NCBI GenBank assembly: GCA_021372535.1
Contig: JAJFUH010000234.1
Coordinates: 47,038-111,037 of the forward strand
Direction of reading: 5' to 3'
Source of the DNA: a bacterium
GTDB taxonomy: Bacteria; Latescibacterota; Latescibacteria; Latescibacterales; Latescibacteraceae
DNA length: 64,000 nt
Every line of letters begins with the position of its first letter. Position 1 is the stretch's first letter. The notes beneath the pieces were generated by a model. The model was given only the letters and a program-made list of their open reading frames with translations. It was not told the DNA's origin and searched no databases. The translations under genes and the position numbers were made by a program. Of the stretch, positions 34,948 through 43,246 are shown in pieces.

Positions 34948-36716
34948 CCCCTTCCAAAAAACTCCTCTGGAAACTTTTTCAGTCATATCTGATCATCACA
35001 TTTCTTTCGCTCTTTATGGTGGCGCTGTTTACCTTCCGTTCGCTCAGGGATTTCTACAGTGAGCATACCCGGGAAATTCTCAAAATCAGAGCCGTGCTCG
35101 TCAGAACAATGATCGACGGGGATATATCTTTCCCGAACGCGGGGAAGATCGATGCTGTCTGCCGTACTGTGGGATCGGAAATCGGGACACGTGTAACAGT
35201 GATAACAGCCGGGGGTGTGGTTGTCGGGGATTCCGAGGAAGATTATCGGAAAATGGATAACCACGGGGACAGACCGGAGGTAAAAACAGCCCTATCCGGT
35301 ACTGTCGGGATGGCGACCCGTTACAGTTACACGCTTAAAAAGGATTTGATGTATGTGGCGGTTCCCGTTGAGCAGAACGGTTCGATTATCGGCATAGTGA
35401 GAACTTCGATGCCGGTTACCGCGGTCAGTTTTTCATTAAAGATCATCTATATGAAAATTGCATTGACCGCACTGGTGATAATTGTCATTGCATCCATAGT
35501 AACCTTTTATGTGTCGCGGTGGATAAACAGACCCATCAGGGAGATGATTCAGGGAATCAACCGCTTTGCCGGCGGCGACCTGGATTTCCGTATTTCGATG
35601 AGCGGTATTTACGAGCTGGAAACGCTTTCCGAAGGAATGAATACCATGGCGGCGCAGCTTTCCGAACGCATCAGTACCATCACCGAACAGCGAAACGAGA
35701 TCGAGGCTGTTTTTTCGGGAATGCTCGAAGCGGTTTTCGCTGTCGACATGGAAGAAAGAATTATCGAATACAACCGGGCAGCCGAGAAGCTGTTCAGTAT
35801 TAATCCTGAAAACTGTAAAGGGAAGCAAATCCAGGAAGTCATACGGAATACTCATCTCCAGAATTTTGTAAACACCACGCTGACTGTCGGAGAGACAGTC
35901 GAGGAAGAGATCGTCATCCATAACGGGAGCGATCGCGTTCTTCATGCGCACGGAACTCCGCTTCTCGATGCTCAGCGGGGACAGACAGGCGCGGTTATAG
36001 TCCTCAACGATATCACCCAGCTCAAACGGCTCGAGAATGTCCGGCGGGATTTTGTTGCGAATGTTTCCCACGAGCTCAAGACGCCCATTACTTCCATTAT
36101 CGGATTTGTCGAAACCCTGCGTGACGGCGCCATTGAGGACATCGAAAACAGGAATCAGTTTCTCGATATCATACTGAAACATTCGAACCGGCTCAACAGT
36201 ATTGTTGAAGACCTGCTCAGTCTTTCGCGAATCGAACAGGACATCGAGAACGGCAGGATTATCTTCGAACCTCACAACATCTGTGAAATCCTCAATAATG
36301 TCCGTCTTCTCTGCGAGCCGAAAGCCCGCCGGAAAGGGATAACCGTAAGTATGTCCTGTTCCGATACCATGATCAACTGTAATGTCCTGCTCCTCGAACA
36401 GGCGGTGATCAATCTCGTCGATAACGCGATCAAGTACAGCGGAAATGACAGCACCGTTTACATTCGTTCTTTCCAGGATGCGCAGACCCTCACGATCGAG
36501 GTTTCGGACAGCGGCTGTGGTATTCCGCAGGAGCATCAGACCAGAATTTTCGAGCGTTTCTACCGTGTCGACAAAGGCAGGAGCCGCGAACTCGGCGGAA
36601 CCGGTCTTGGTCTTGCAATCGCCAAACACAGCGTACTCGCCCACAAGGGCCGCATCTACGTGGAAAGCACCCCGGGGCAGGGAAGTACCTTCACCATTAC
36701 CCTGCCCGTCGCATAA
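34944..36716 (+). CDS. phoR: Phosphate sensor histidine kinase PhoR
   Basis: Overlaps phoB by four bases (ATGA). 590 residues: two membrane helices (about 10-31 and 168-192), a periplasmic sensor domain between them (so longer than enteric PhoR, which has no large periplasmic part), HAMP (193-245), PAS (about 250-360), HisKA with phospho-His376 (NVSHELKTP), N-box NLVDNAIKYSG (490-500), G1 box SDSGCGIP (521-528) and G2 box GGTGLGLAIAKH (551-562). It phosphorylates PhoB when phosphate is scarce. The PhoU-Pst complex encoded downstream probably signals to it. Confidence 0.9.
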   Translation: MTPSKKLLWKLFQSYLIITFLSLFMVALFTFRSLRDFYSEHTREILKIRAVLVRTMIDGDISFPNAGKIDAVCRTVGSEIGTRVTVITAGGVVVGDSEEDYRKMDNHGDRPEVKTALSGTVGMATRYSYTLKKDLMYVAVPVEQNGSIIGIVRTSMPVTAVSFSLKIIYMKIALTALVIIVIASIVTFYVSRWINRPIREMIQGINRFAGGDLDFRISMSGIYELETLSEGMNTMAAQLSERISTITEQRNEIEAVFSGMLEAVFAVDMEERIIEYNRAAEKLFSINPENCKGKQIQEVIRNTHLQNFVNTTLTVGETVEEEIVIHNGSDRVLHAHGTPLLDAQRGQTGAVIVLNDITQLKRLENVRRDFVANVSHELKTPITSIIGFVETLRDGAIEDIENRNQFLDIILKHSNRLNSIVEDLLSLSRIEQDIENGRIIFEPHNICEILNNVRLLCEPKARRKGITVSMSCSDTMINCNVLLLEQAVINLVDNAIKYSGNDSTVYIRSFQDAQTLTIEVSDSGCGIPQEHQTRIFERFYRVDKGRSRELGGTGLGLAIAKHSVLAHKGRIYVESTPGQGSTFTITLPVA

Positions 36717-36767
36717 TCCTTCATTTGTTTACACTCTCCCCCGGGCTAACCGAATTCTCACACTCCC

Positions 36768-36786
36768 TTTACAGTCAATTAACATG
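36768..36786 (+). promoter_or_regulatory. Candidate Pho box upstream of the porin gene
   Basis: TTTACAGTCAATTAACATG: TTTACA and TTAACA 11 bp apart; a further TTTACA lies at 36728. It sits in the 336-base gap between phoR and the porin gene, which otherwise shows no feature, and its second half (TTAACAT) matches the boxes at 34191 and 38333. Confidence 0.45.
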
Positions 36787-37052
36787 ATAATTTTATATTA
36801 GTTTCCTGTTAAAAAACACTTAGTGTCCGGTTACGTGCTGTTCGGGACAGGTATGAATCCCCGGTGAATTGTTCGGGGACTAATAGTTTGAAAACAGAAA
36901 ACTAACGAGATATTTCATCACCGGTTGATGATTGGGGACCGGGGATGGAAAATAATTTTACACTGTCTTCAATATATGGCGCAGGGAATGGTAACGGCCG
37001 GCCAGGCTCTGTTTTCATGCAGGAAAACCGTCATTCAGAAAAGGGGAATACC

Positions 37053-38132
37053 GTGAAATCGAAATGGTTATGGCTGATTATTGCAGGATTGTCATGTGTA
37101 CCGGTGAAAGCCGCGTTTTCTGAAGAAAATCTTACCATAGGCGCCGATCTCCGGTACCGTCACGAACTCATCGACGCTGAAGGAAACGATATGAGAAACC
37201 GTCACAGGATAAGGGCTCGTATCAACCTCAATGCCCGGGTTCATGAAGATGTGGCCATAGGTATCCGGCTTTCTTCCGGGAGCGATGACCCGATTTCGAG
37301 AAATCAGACTCTTACGGGAGGATTTTCAAGCAAGCAGATCAATATCGAAGAGGCTTTTTTCGAGTGGAATCCCCGGACAGTTCAGGGATTGACCGTGCAC
37401 GGCGGAAAGATGCAGAATCCCCTGTTTGTTCCGGGCGATACGGAGCTTTTGTGGGACAGCGATCTGAAACCGGAAGGTCTCGCGCTCGGATACTCGAAAA
37501 GTGGGGGGCCGGTGACTCTATTCGCTCATGCCGCCTATTTCTGGGTCGATGAGCGCAAGGCGGATAACGATGCCATCCTTCTCGGCAGCCAGGCGGGGAT
37601 AACGTATCGGTCGGCGGCGGCGGAGATAACCTTCGGCGCGGGATACTTCGACTATCGGAATGCCCGGAAACACCCGTCCTTTTACGATACGGCGGACAGT
37701 TTCGGGAATTCGGTCGACGGTAACGGCAATTACCGCTATGGTTACAGGGATATCGAGCTCTTCGGTGAAATAAAACCCGCAGGTCTTGGCGGCAATGTGA
37801 CCGTGTTTGGTGATTATGTCGACAATATCGCGCAGCACGTCGATGATGATCGGGGCTGGCTTGCAGGCTTTACACTCGGAAAATGCAAAAAACCCGGCTC
37901 TTTCGATTTCAGATACAGCTACCGTCATCTCGAAAAGGATGCCGTTGTCGGGGCATTCACCGATTCCGACTTCATCGGCGGCGGAACGGACGGAGAGGGG
38001 CATGAGATTAATGTCAATTACCAGGTGGCGCCCAAAATAAAAGCCGGCGTGACCTGTTTTTTCAATCGGCAGGGCATCGACAAGGGCAGAGATTACCGCC
38101 GGTTCCAGGCCGATATGAATTTCAAGCTGTAA
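37053..38132 (+). CDS. Phosphate-regulated putative outer-membrane porin
   Basis: I choose GTG 37053 because AAGGGGAA lies five bases upstream and it opens a signal peptide (MKSKWLWLIIAGLSCVPVKAAFS); the frame is open to 36945. The 359-residue mature part is a strand-rich outer-membrane barrel with alternating hydrophobic and polar residues (LTIGADLRYRHELID, RINLNARVHEDVAIGIRLSS, GINLKQ-like strand ends) and a C-terminal aromatic/hydrophobic strand (DMNFKL). The fold suits the putative-porin/alginate-export type barrels. Its place between phoR and pstS suggests phosphate or phosphate-ester uptake across the outer membrane, as OprP does in Pseudomonas, but the specificity is inferred from context. 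Confidence 0.7.
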   Translation: MKSKWLWLIIAGLSCVPVKAAFSEENLTIGADLRYRHELIDAEGNDMRNRHRIRARINLNARVHEDVAIGIRLSSGSDDPISRNQTLTGGFSSKQINIEEAFFEWNPRTVQGLTVHGGKMQNPLFVPGDTELLWDSDLKPEGLALGYSKSGGPVTLFAHAAYFWVDERKADNDAILLGSQAGITYRSAAAEITFGAGYFDYRNARKHPSFYDTADSFGNSVDGNGNYRYGYRDIELFGEIKPAGLGGNVTVFGDYVDNIAQHVDDDRGWLAGFTLGKCKKPGSFDFRYSYRHLEKDAVVGAFTDSDFIGGGTDGEGHEINVNYQVAPKIKAGVTCFFNRQGIDKGRDYRRFQADMNFKL

Positions 38133-38194
38133 AATGACGAAGATGAGCGGGCAGTTTAAAAGTCTTGTGATAAACATGATGTACGTGAATATAT

Positions 38195-38304
38195 GCTGTC
38201 AAGGGTCGGCACGAAGTGCCGATTTACATGCCCTTGACAGCAACAAAACAACACATTTCGTCATGGGGCTCGTGAAAAATATACTTTTTCACAGCCCTCT
38301 TAAG
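38195..38304 (+). repeat. Dispersed repeat family C, copy 2 (double hairpin)
   Basis: First hairpin 38195-38241: perfect outer arms GCTGTCAAGGG and CCCTTGACAGC, inner stem TCGGCAC-GAA-GTGCCGA. Second hairpin 38266-38297: GGGCTCGTGAAAAA with CTTTTTCACAGCCC. It lies between the porin and pstS. A third partial copy of the second hairpin is at 39463. Confidence 0.85.
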
Positions 38305-38321
38305 AAAAATCACACATATTC

Positions 38322-38340
38322 CTCATATAATTCTAACATT
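38322..38340 (+). promoter_or_regulatory. Weak candidate Pho box upstream of pstS
   Basis: CTCATATAATTCTAACATT: the second unit CTAACATT is identical to that of the phoB box, the first unit (CTCATA) is a poorer match 11 bp earlier. About 36 bases before the pstS start. Confidence 0.35.
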
Positions 38341-38375
38341 TAAATGGTACTTTATTGAATCTCAAGGAGGAAGAT

Positions 38376-39419
38376 ATGAAAATGGTTAAACCGGTTTGTT
38401 TATTGTTGTTCGGTTCGGTCATCATGGTTTCGCTCGTCCAGGCGGAACCGCTGACACTCAACGGCGCCGGAGCCTCGTTCCCGTATCCCGTGTACTCGCA
38501 GTGGGCATACAAGTACAACAAGCTGACGGGAACAAAGATCAACTATCAGTCCATCGGTTCGGGCGGAGGTATAGCCCAGATCGAGGCAAAAACGGTAGAT
38601 TTCGGCGCTTCGGACGCGCCGCTCGAAAAAGAAGAGCTCGACCGTGAAGGATTGATCCAGTTTCCGCTGGTCATGGGTGGTGTTACACCTGTGGTCAACA
38701 TCACGGGGATCAAGGGCGACACGCTGAAACTGTCTCCCGAAATACTCGCCGGGATTTTTCTCGGAGAAATTGTAAAATGGAATGATGCGAAGATAAAAAC
38801 GCTCAATTCCGGCCTGTCGCTGCCGGATCGCGCCATTACGGTTGTCCACCGTGCGGACGGTTCCGGGACCACATGGATTTTTACCAATTACCTTGACAAA
38901 ATATCCGGCGCGTGGCATGAAAAAGTCGGAACGGGGAAAGCGGTTCAGTGGCCCATCGGCATAGGAGGCAAGGGCAACGAAGGTGTCGCGACCAATGTAC
39001 AGCGGATCAACGGGGCGATCGGGTATGTCGAATATGCCTATGCCCTTCAGAATAAGATGACGACGGTGCTTCTCCAGAACAGGGAGAAGGTGTTTGTTGC
39101 CCCGACAATCGAATCGTTCCAGTCGGCGGCGGCACACGCGGACTGGGTCAACGCTCCGGGATTTTATATGGTACTGACCGATCAGCCCGGCAAAGCAAGC
39201 TGGCCGATTACGGGCGCATCGTTTATTCTGATACACAAAAGTCAGTTGGATATCGCCAAAGCCCGCGAAATGCTGACATTCTTCGACTGGGGCTTTAGAC
39301 ACGGCGCCGAGATCGCAGAGAGCCTCCACTATGTTCCCATGCCTTCCAATGTCATCGATCTTGTGGAAAAAGTATGGAAAAACGAGGTGAAAGCGGGCGT
39401 AAATCCCGTCTGGAAATAG
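38376..39419 (+). CDS. pstS: Phosphate-binding periplasmic protein PstS
   Basis: Start ATG 38376 with AAGGAGGAAGAT upstream. Signal peptide to about residue 22 (LLLFGSVIMVSLVQA), then the phosphate-binding fold: NGAGASFPYPVYSQWA, YQSIGSGGGIAQI, DFGASDAPL (phosphate loops), LGEIVKWND, VVHRADGSGTTWIFTNYL. It binds orthophosphate for the PstABC importer. At 347 residues it is of normal length. A hairpin follows its stop at 39463, 35 bases before pstC, which would fit stronger expression of the binding protein than of the permease genes. Confidence 0.96.
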   Translation: MKMVKPVCLLLFGSVIMVSLVQAEPLTLNGAGASFPYPVYSQWAYKYNKLTGTKINYQSIGSGGGIAQIEAKTVDFGASDAPLEKEELDREGLIQFPLVMGGVTPVVNITGIKGDTLKLSPEILAGIFLGEIVKWNDAKIKTLNSGLSLPDRAITVVHRADGSGTTWIFTNYLDKISGAWHEKVGTGKAVQWPIGIGGKGNEGVATNVQRINGAIGYVEYAYALQNKMTTVLLQNREKVFVAPTIESFQSAAAHADWVNAPGFYMVLTDQPGKASWPITGASFILIHKSQLDIAKAREMLTFFDWGFRHGAEIAESLHYVPMPSNVIDLVEKVWKNEVKAGVNPVWK

Positions 39420-39462
39420 GCTGCTGACTTCACCTATATCAAGGATTACGGGCATTTCTTGA

Positions 39463-39497
39463 GAGGGCGGTTTAAAAGTTTCTTTTTCACCGCCCTC
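39463..39497 (+). repeat. Hairpin between pstS and pstC (partial repeat C)
   Basis: GAGGGCGG at 39463-39470 and CCGCCCTC at 39490-39497 form a perfect eight-base stem around TTTAAAAGTTTCTTTTTCA. It matches the second hairpin of repeat C. Partial terminator or mRNA-stabilising barrier are both possible. Confidence 0.7.
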
Positions 39498-39531
39498 TTA
39501 TAAGGAAAACCCGTAACCACCATAAAGGCTT

Positions 39532-40473
39532 ATGATCAGGGATCGAAATTCGAAATATCATTATTACACCGATATGGTTTTCCGGTTTATAAGCGCCCTG
39601 TGCGCCGCCGTAGCGTTTTTGATCATTATCGGTATATCCGTCGAGCTGGTTACCAATTCACGGCTCTCGCTGAAAACCTTCGGGCTTTCGTTTCTGTTTT
39701 CCCAGGAATGGAATCCCGTTACCCAGCAATTCGGAGCATTGAGCAGTATATACGGGACTGTCGTATCCACCGTGATAGCCATGCTGATAGCGGTTCCCAT
39801 GAGCCTGGTGATCGCGCTGTTCCTTGTCGAGCTCGCACATCCTGCTCTCAGTCGGGTTGTCGGGTATGGCATCGAACTGCTTGCCGCGATCCCCAGCATC
39901 ATATACGGCATGTGGGGGCTTTTTGTTTTTTCACGGTTCATGTCCGATCACGTTCAGCCGATGCTCGGCGATACGCTCGGTTTTCTGCCGTTGTTCAAGG
40001 GGCCGCCCATGGGAATCGGCATGCTGACAGCGGGTATCATTCTCGCGTTCATGATACTGCCGTTTATCAGCGCGGTCATGCGGGATGTGTTTCAGATGGT
40101 GCCCCCCGTGGTCAAGGAAGCGGGTTTCGGAATGGGAGCGACAACGTGGGAAGTCACCTATAATGTCATCGTCCGGTATGGAATCCGCGGGCTTGTGGGA
40201 GCATCTTTCCTCGGCCTGGGGCGCGCCCTCGGCGAGACAATGGCGATAACCTTCGTGATCGGGAACGATCATTCGATATCATCCTCTCTTTTCTCGCCGG
40301 GAAACAGCATCGCGTCGACGCTTGCCAACGAATTTACCGAAGCCTCCGAACCGCTGTACATGCATGCGCTGGTCGAGCTGGGGCTCATGCTGTTTGCCAT
40401 TACGTTCGTTATCCAGCTTTTAGCGCAGCTCTGGCTGAAAAAGCTCCATAAGAGCATGGGGGGCGGTTTATGA
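39532..40473 (+). CDS. pstC: Phosphate ABC transporter permease PstC
   Basis: Inner-membrane permease subunit, 313 residues with six membrane helices. Shows FLSQEWNPVTQQFGALSSIYGT near residue 60, IPSIIYGMWGLFVF and the cytoplasmic coupling EAGFGMGATTWEVTYNVI loop that docks on PstB. Overlaps pstA by four bases. It forms the channel with PstA. Confidence 0.95.
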   Translation: MIRDRNSKYHYYTDMVFRFISALCAAVAFLIIIGISVELVTNSRLSLKTFGLSFLFSQEWNPVTQQFGALSSIYGTVVSTVIAMLIAVPMSLVIALFLVELAHPALSRVVGYGIELLAAIPSIIYGMWGLFVFSRFMSDHVQPMLGDTLGFLPLFKGPPMGIGMLTAGIILAFMILPFISAVMRDVFQMVPPVVKEAGFGMGATTWEVTYNVIVRYGIRGLVGASFLGLGRALGETMAITFVIGNDHSISSSLFSPGNSIASTLANEFTEASEPLYMHALVELGLMLFAITFVIQLLAQLWLKKLHKSMGGGL

Positions 40474-41315
40474 TCCTGCGTTCGACCGTCTATCGTAAAA
40501 GCGTGGATATACTGGTCAAGGGATTTTCAGGTCTCTCGGCGTCGATCGGGCTCGTGTTCCTTGCATGGATCATATGGGAGGTTGTCAAACGAGGTTTTGC
40601 GGCGCTGAACTGGGAATTCTTCACCGCGCTGCCCGCTCCTCCCGGCATGGAGGGCGGTGGTATAGCCAACGCGATTCTGGGGACGCTAATCATTACAGCT
40701 CTGGCCGGAGTCATAGGTGTGCCTGTCGGTATCATGAGCGGGGTATACCTGTCGGAATTTGGGAAAAATGGTATTTTTGGCAAAGCGATCCGTTTTACGC
40801 TCAATGTGATCATGGGAGTGCCCTCGATTATTGTCGGTCTGTTCGTCTATACCATCCTCGTGATCCCGATCGGTCATTTTTCCGGATATGCGGGCGCTGT
40901 TGCTCTCGCGGTAATCATAATCCCCGTGGTGGCGCGGACAACCGAGGATATGATGAATCTGGTGCCGAATGCCCTGCGGGAATCGGCTCTCGCGGTAGGC
41001 GCATCACGAACGAGCGTAACCATCAGGATTGTTTTCCGGGCGGCAAAATCGGGAATGATAACCGGTATTCTCCTGGCGATAGCCCGGATAAGCGGAGAGA
41101 CCGCGCCGCTGCTTTTCACCGCGCTCAACAGCCCTTTCTGGCCCGGATCGTTCAACCAGCCCGTTGCTAATCTTACGGTAACCATATTCAACTATGCCAT
41201 GTCTCCATACCCGGACTGGCAGCAGACAGCATGGGGCGCATCGTTCATAATCATGGCGGCAGTGCTGGCCACTACCGTGCTGGCCCGTTTTATTACGAAG
41301 GAGGTAAAAACGTGA
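40470..41315 (+). CDS. pstA: Phosphate ABC transporter permease PstA
   Basis: Second permease subunit, 281 residues, six helices. The EAA-type coupling loop reads [20 protein letters not shown], typical of PstA, and the C-terminus ends [12 protein letters not shown]. It starts in an ATGA overlap with pstC; its stop overlaps the GTG start of pstB (GTGA), so the three genes are translationally coupled. Confidence 0.95.
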   Translation: MILRSTVYRKSVDILVKGFSGLSASIGLVFLAWIIWEVVKRGFAALNWEFFTALPAPPGMEGGGIANAILGTLIITALAGVIGVPVGIMSGVYLSEFGKNGIFGKAIRFTLNVIMGVPSIIVGLFVYTILVIPIGHFSGYAGAVALAVIIIPVVARTTEDMMNLVPNALRESALAVGASRTSVTIRIVFRAAKSGMITGILLAIARISGETAPLLFTALNSPFWPGSFNQPVANLTVTIFNYAMSPYPDWQQTAWGASFIIMAAVLATTVLARFITKEVKT

Positions 41316-42160
41316 ACAACTCCCCGGACGGAATTGCCGGTATCACGGATATCAAAAGCAGTAAAATTCCCTCCATGACTGTCAGGCACTCCGGCGATGC
41401 TGTATTCAAATCCAAAATATCGGTCAAGAACCTGTCTTTTTACTACAGCAAGAACCAGGCGCTTTTTGACAACACGATAGAGATTGCCCAGAACAAGGTG
41501 ACCGCAATCATCGGCCCTTCAGGATGCGGAAAATCGACGCACATCCGTGTCTACAACCGTATCTATGAACTGTACAGGGAACAGAAGGCAACGGGCACGG
41601 TGATGCTCGACGGTAAAAACATTCTGGACCCGTCTGTCGATTGTATCGAGCTGCGGCGGAAAGTCGGCATGATTTTCCAGAAACCGACGCCGTTCCCGAT
41701 GAGTATATTCGATAATATCGGGTACGGTATCAGGATGCATTACCGGGTGTCGAAGAGCGAGCTCGCCGAACGGGTTAAAAAGGCCCTCGAAGCCGCGGCT
41801 TTGTGGAAAGAGGTGAAAGATACCCTTCACAGTCCCGGAACGGCGCTTTCCGGAGGTCAGCAGCAGCGTCTCTGTATCGCCCGTGCAATCGCGGTGGAAC
41901 CCGAAGTCCTGCTCATGGACGAGCCGACATCGGCCATAGACCCGCTTGCCACGGCAAAAATCGAGGAGCTCATCGAAACGCTCAAAAAAAAGTATACTAT
42001 TGTAATCGTCACTCATAATATGCAGCAGGCGGCCCGTGTTTCCGATTATACCGCTTTCTTTTATAAAGGATATATCGTGGAATTCGGACCGACCACTCAG
42101 ATTTTTACCAATCCAGCAGAAAAACAGACCGAGGATTATATTACCGGCCGTTTCGGATGA
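41312..42160 (+). CDS. pstB: Phosphate ABC transporter ATP-binding protein PstB
   Basis: 282 residues starting at GTG 41312 with AAGGAGGTAAAAAC upstream. The frame is open further into pstA but that would overlap by 85 bases. Walker [11 protein letters not shown]-loop, signature [15 protein letters not shown] and Walker [13 protein letters not shown] are all intact; the long N-terminal leader (about 35 residues before [11 protein letters not shown]) is family-typical in length but not conserved. It drives PstCA phosphate import and probably takes part in PhoR signalling. Confidence 0.95.
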   Translation: MNNSPDGIAGITDIKSSKIPSMTVRHSGDAVFKSKISVKNLSFYYSKNQALFDNTIEIAQNKVTAIIGPSGCGKSTHIRVYNRIYELYREQKATGTVMLDGKNILDPSVDCIELRRKVGMIFQKPTPFPMSIFDNIGYGIRMHYRVSKSELAERVKKALEAAALWKEVKDTLHSPGTALSGGQQQRLCIARAIAVEPEVLLMDEPTSAIDPLATAKIEELIETLKKKYTIVIVTHNMQQAARVSDYTAFFYKGYIVEFGPTTQIFTNPAEKQTEDYITGRFG

Positions 42161-42175
42161 TTCCGGAGGAACACC

Positions 42176-42862
42176 ATGACCAACCGTCTCCATAAAGAAG
42201 TAGAATCCCTGAAAAAACACCTTCTTTCGCTTGTTGCCGAAGTCGAGGAAAATGTCAGGATGTCGGTTGAAGCTCTTGAAAAACTGAACTCTACGCTCGC
42301 CGAAAAGGTTATCGCCGCCGATCTGAATGTCGACCGCCGTGAGGTGGATATCGAGGAGGAATGCCTGAAAATCCTTGCGCTCTATCAGCCGGTGGCGAAT
42401 GATCTGCGCTTTATCATAGCGGTGCTGAAAATCAACACCGATCTGGAGCGAATCAGCGATCTCGCGGTCAATATTGCCGAGCGGGCGGCGTTTCTGGTAA
42501 CTGCAAAGCGGATACAGATGCCCTTCGATTTCACCCTCATGTCCGACCAGGTTCAGGATATGCTCAGGAAGAGCATCAATGCCCTTATCACGCTCAACGC
42601 CCAGGATGCTTATGAGATTTGCGCCGATGATGACATAGTCGATGCATATCATCGTGAGATGTATGTGATTGTCCAGGATGCGATCCGGAAAAATCCCGAC
42701 GATCTCGACGAGTTGATACATTATCTGGGAGTGTCACGGCATCTGGAACGTATCGCCGACCAGACCACCAATATAGCCGAAAATATTATCTATCTCATTA
42801 ACGGCGATATTGTCCGTCACCATGTCGAGGATTTCAAAAAATCCGATTGTCAGCAGCCTTGA
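42176..42862 (+). CDS. phoU: Phosphate signalling protein PhoU
   Basis: 228 residues with two three-helix PhoU repeats (about 10-105 and 115-210), each holding acidic and basic metal-binding segments; motifs VDRREVDIEEECLKIL, ANDLRFIIAVLKINTDLERISDLAVNIAE and SRHLERIADQTTNIAENIIYL are the family's. It starts 15 bases after pstB with GGAGGAACACC. It regulates PhoR through the Pst complex and prevents excess phosphate uptake. Confidence 0.95.
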   Translation: MTNRLHKEVESLKKHLLSLVAEVEENVRMSVEALEKLNSTLAEKVIAADLNVDRREVDIEEECLKILALYQPVANDLRFIIAVLKINTDLERISDLAVNIAERAAFLVTAKRIQMPFDFTLMSDQVQDMLRKSINALITLNAQDAYEICADDDIVDAYHREMYVIVQDAIRKNPDDLDELIHYLGVSRHLERIADQTTNIAENIIYLINGDIVRHHVEDFKKSDCQQP

Positions 42863-42914
42863 ACAGGAATTTATTAACTGCTTTACCAATGAAGTAAAAC
42901 AAGTGCCTGTTTTA

Positions 42915-42980
42915 CTCTCCCCCCATCTCCTCTCCCATGACCCGTGGCCGTGGGAGAGGAGAGTCCTCTTTTTACTGTTC
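42915..42980. repeat. CTCTCCC palindrome after phoU
   Basis: CTCCTCTCCCATGACCCGTG, then GCCGTGGGAGAGGAGAG: a long stem of about 12 pairs, followed by TCCTCTTTTT. It may end the phosphate operon. The rest of 42863-43246 is unremarkable. Confidence 0.55.
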
Positions 42981-43246
42981 TTCACCGTTTTTTCCGGTGA
43001 ATTCAAGCATAACATCTTATTATTCAATATCTTAAATCATAAAGACATTATCGGAAACACATGTTCAACTTGATTTTTTACGTTCTACAGTCGTAACTTG
43101 GAACAGTGTGACCGCATATGGAGTAAAACGCGCAGGCCCGCAGTTAAAACCACATGGTTTACACGGCCGATGGAGAATGACTGCTGATCCGGCCGATTCA
43201 TACCATATACGAAGTACAGTGCCGATAATGGTGGAAAGGAGATTGA

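Noticed and set aside
35436-36644. Minus-strand 402-codon open frame
   Set aside because: Opposite strand of phoR, a shadow.
41519-42721. Minus-strand 400-codon open frame
   Set aside because: Opposite strand of pstB and phoU, which carry clear motifs.
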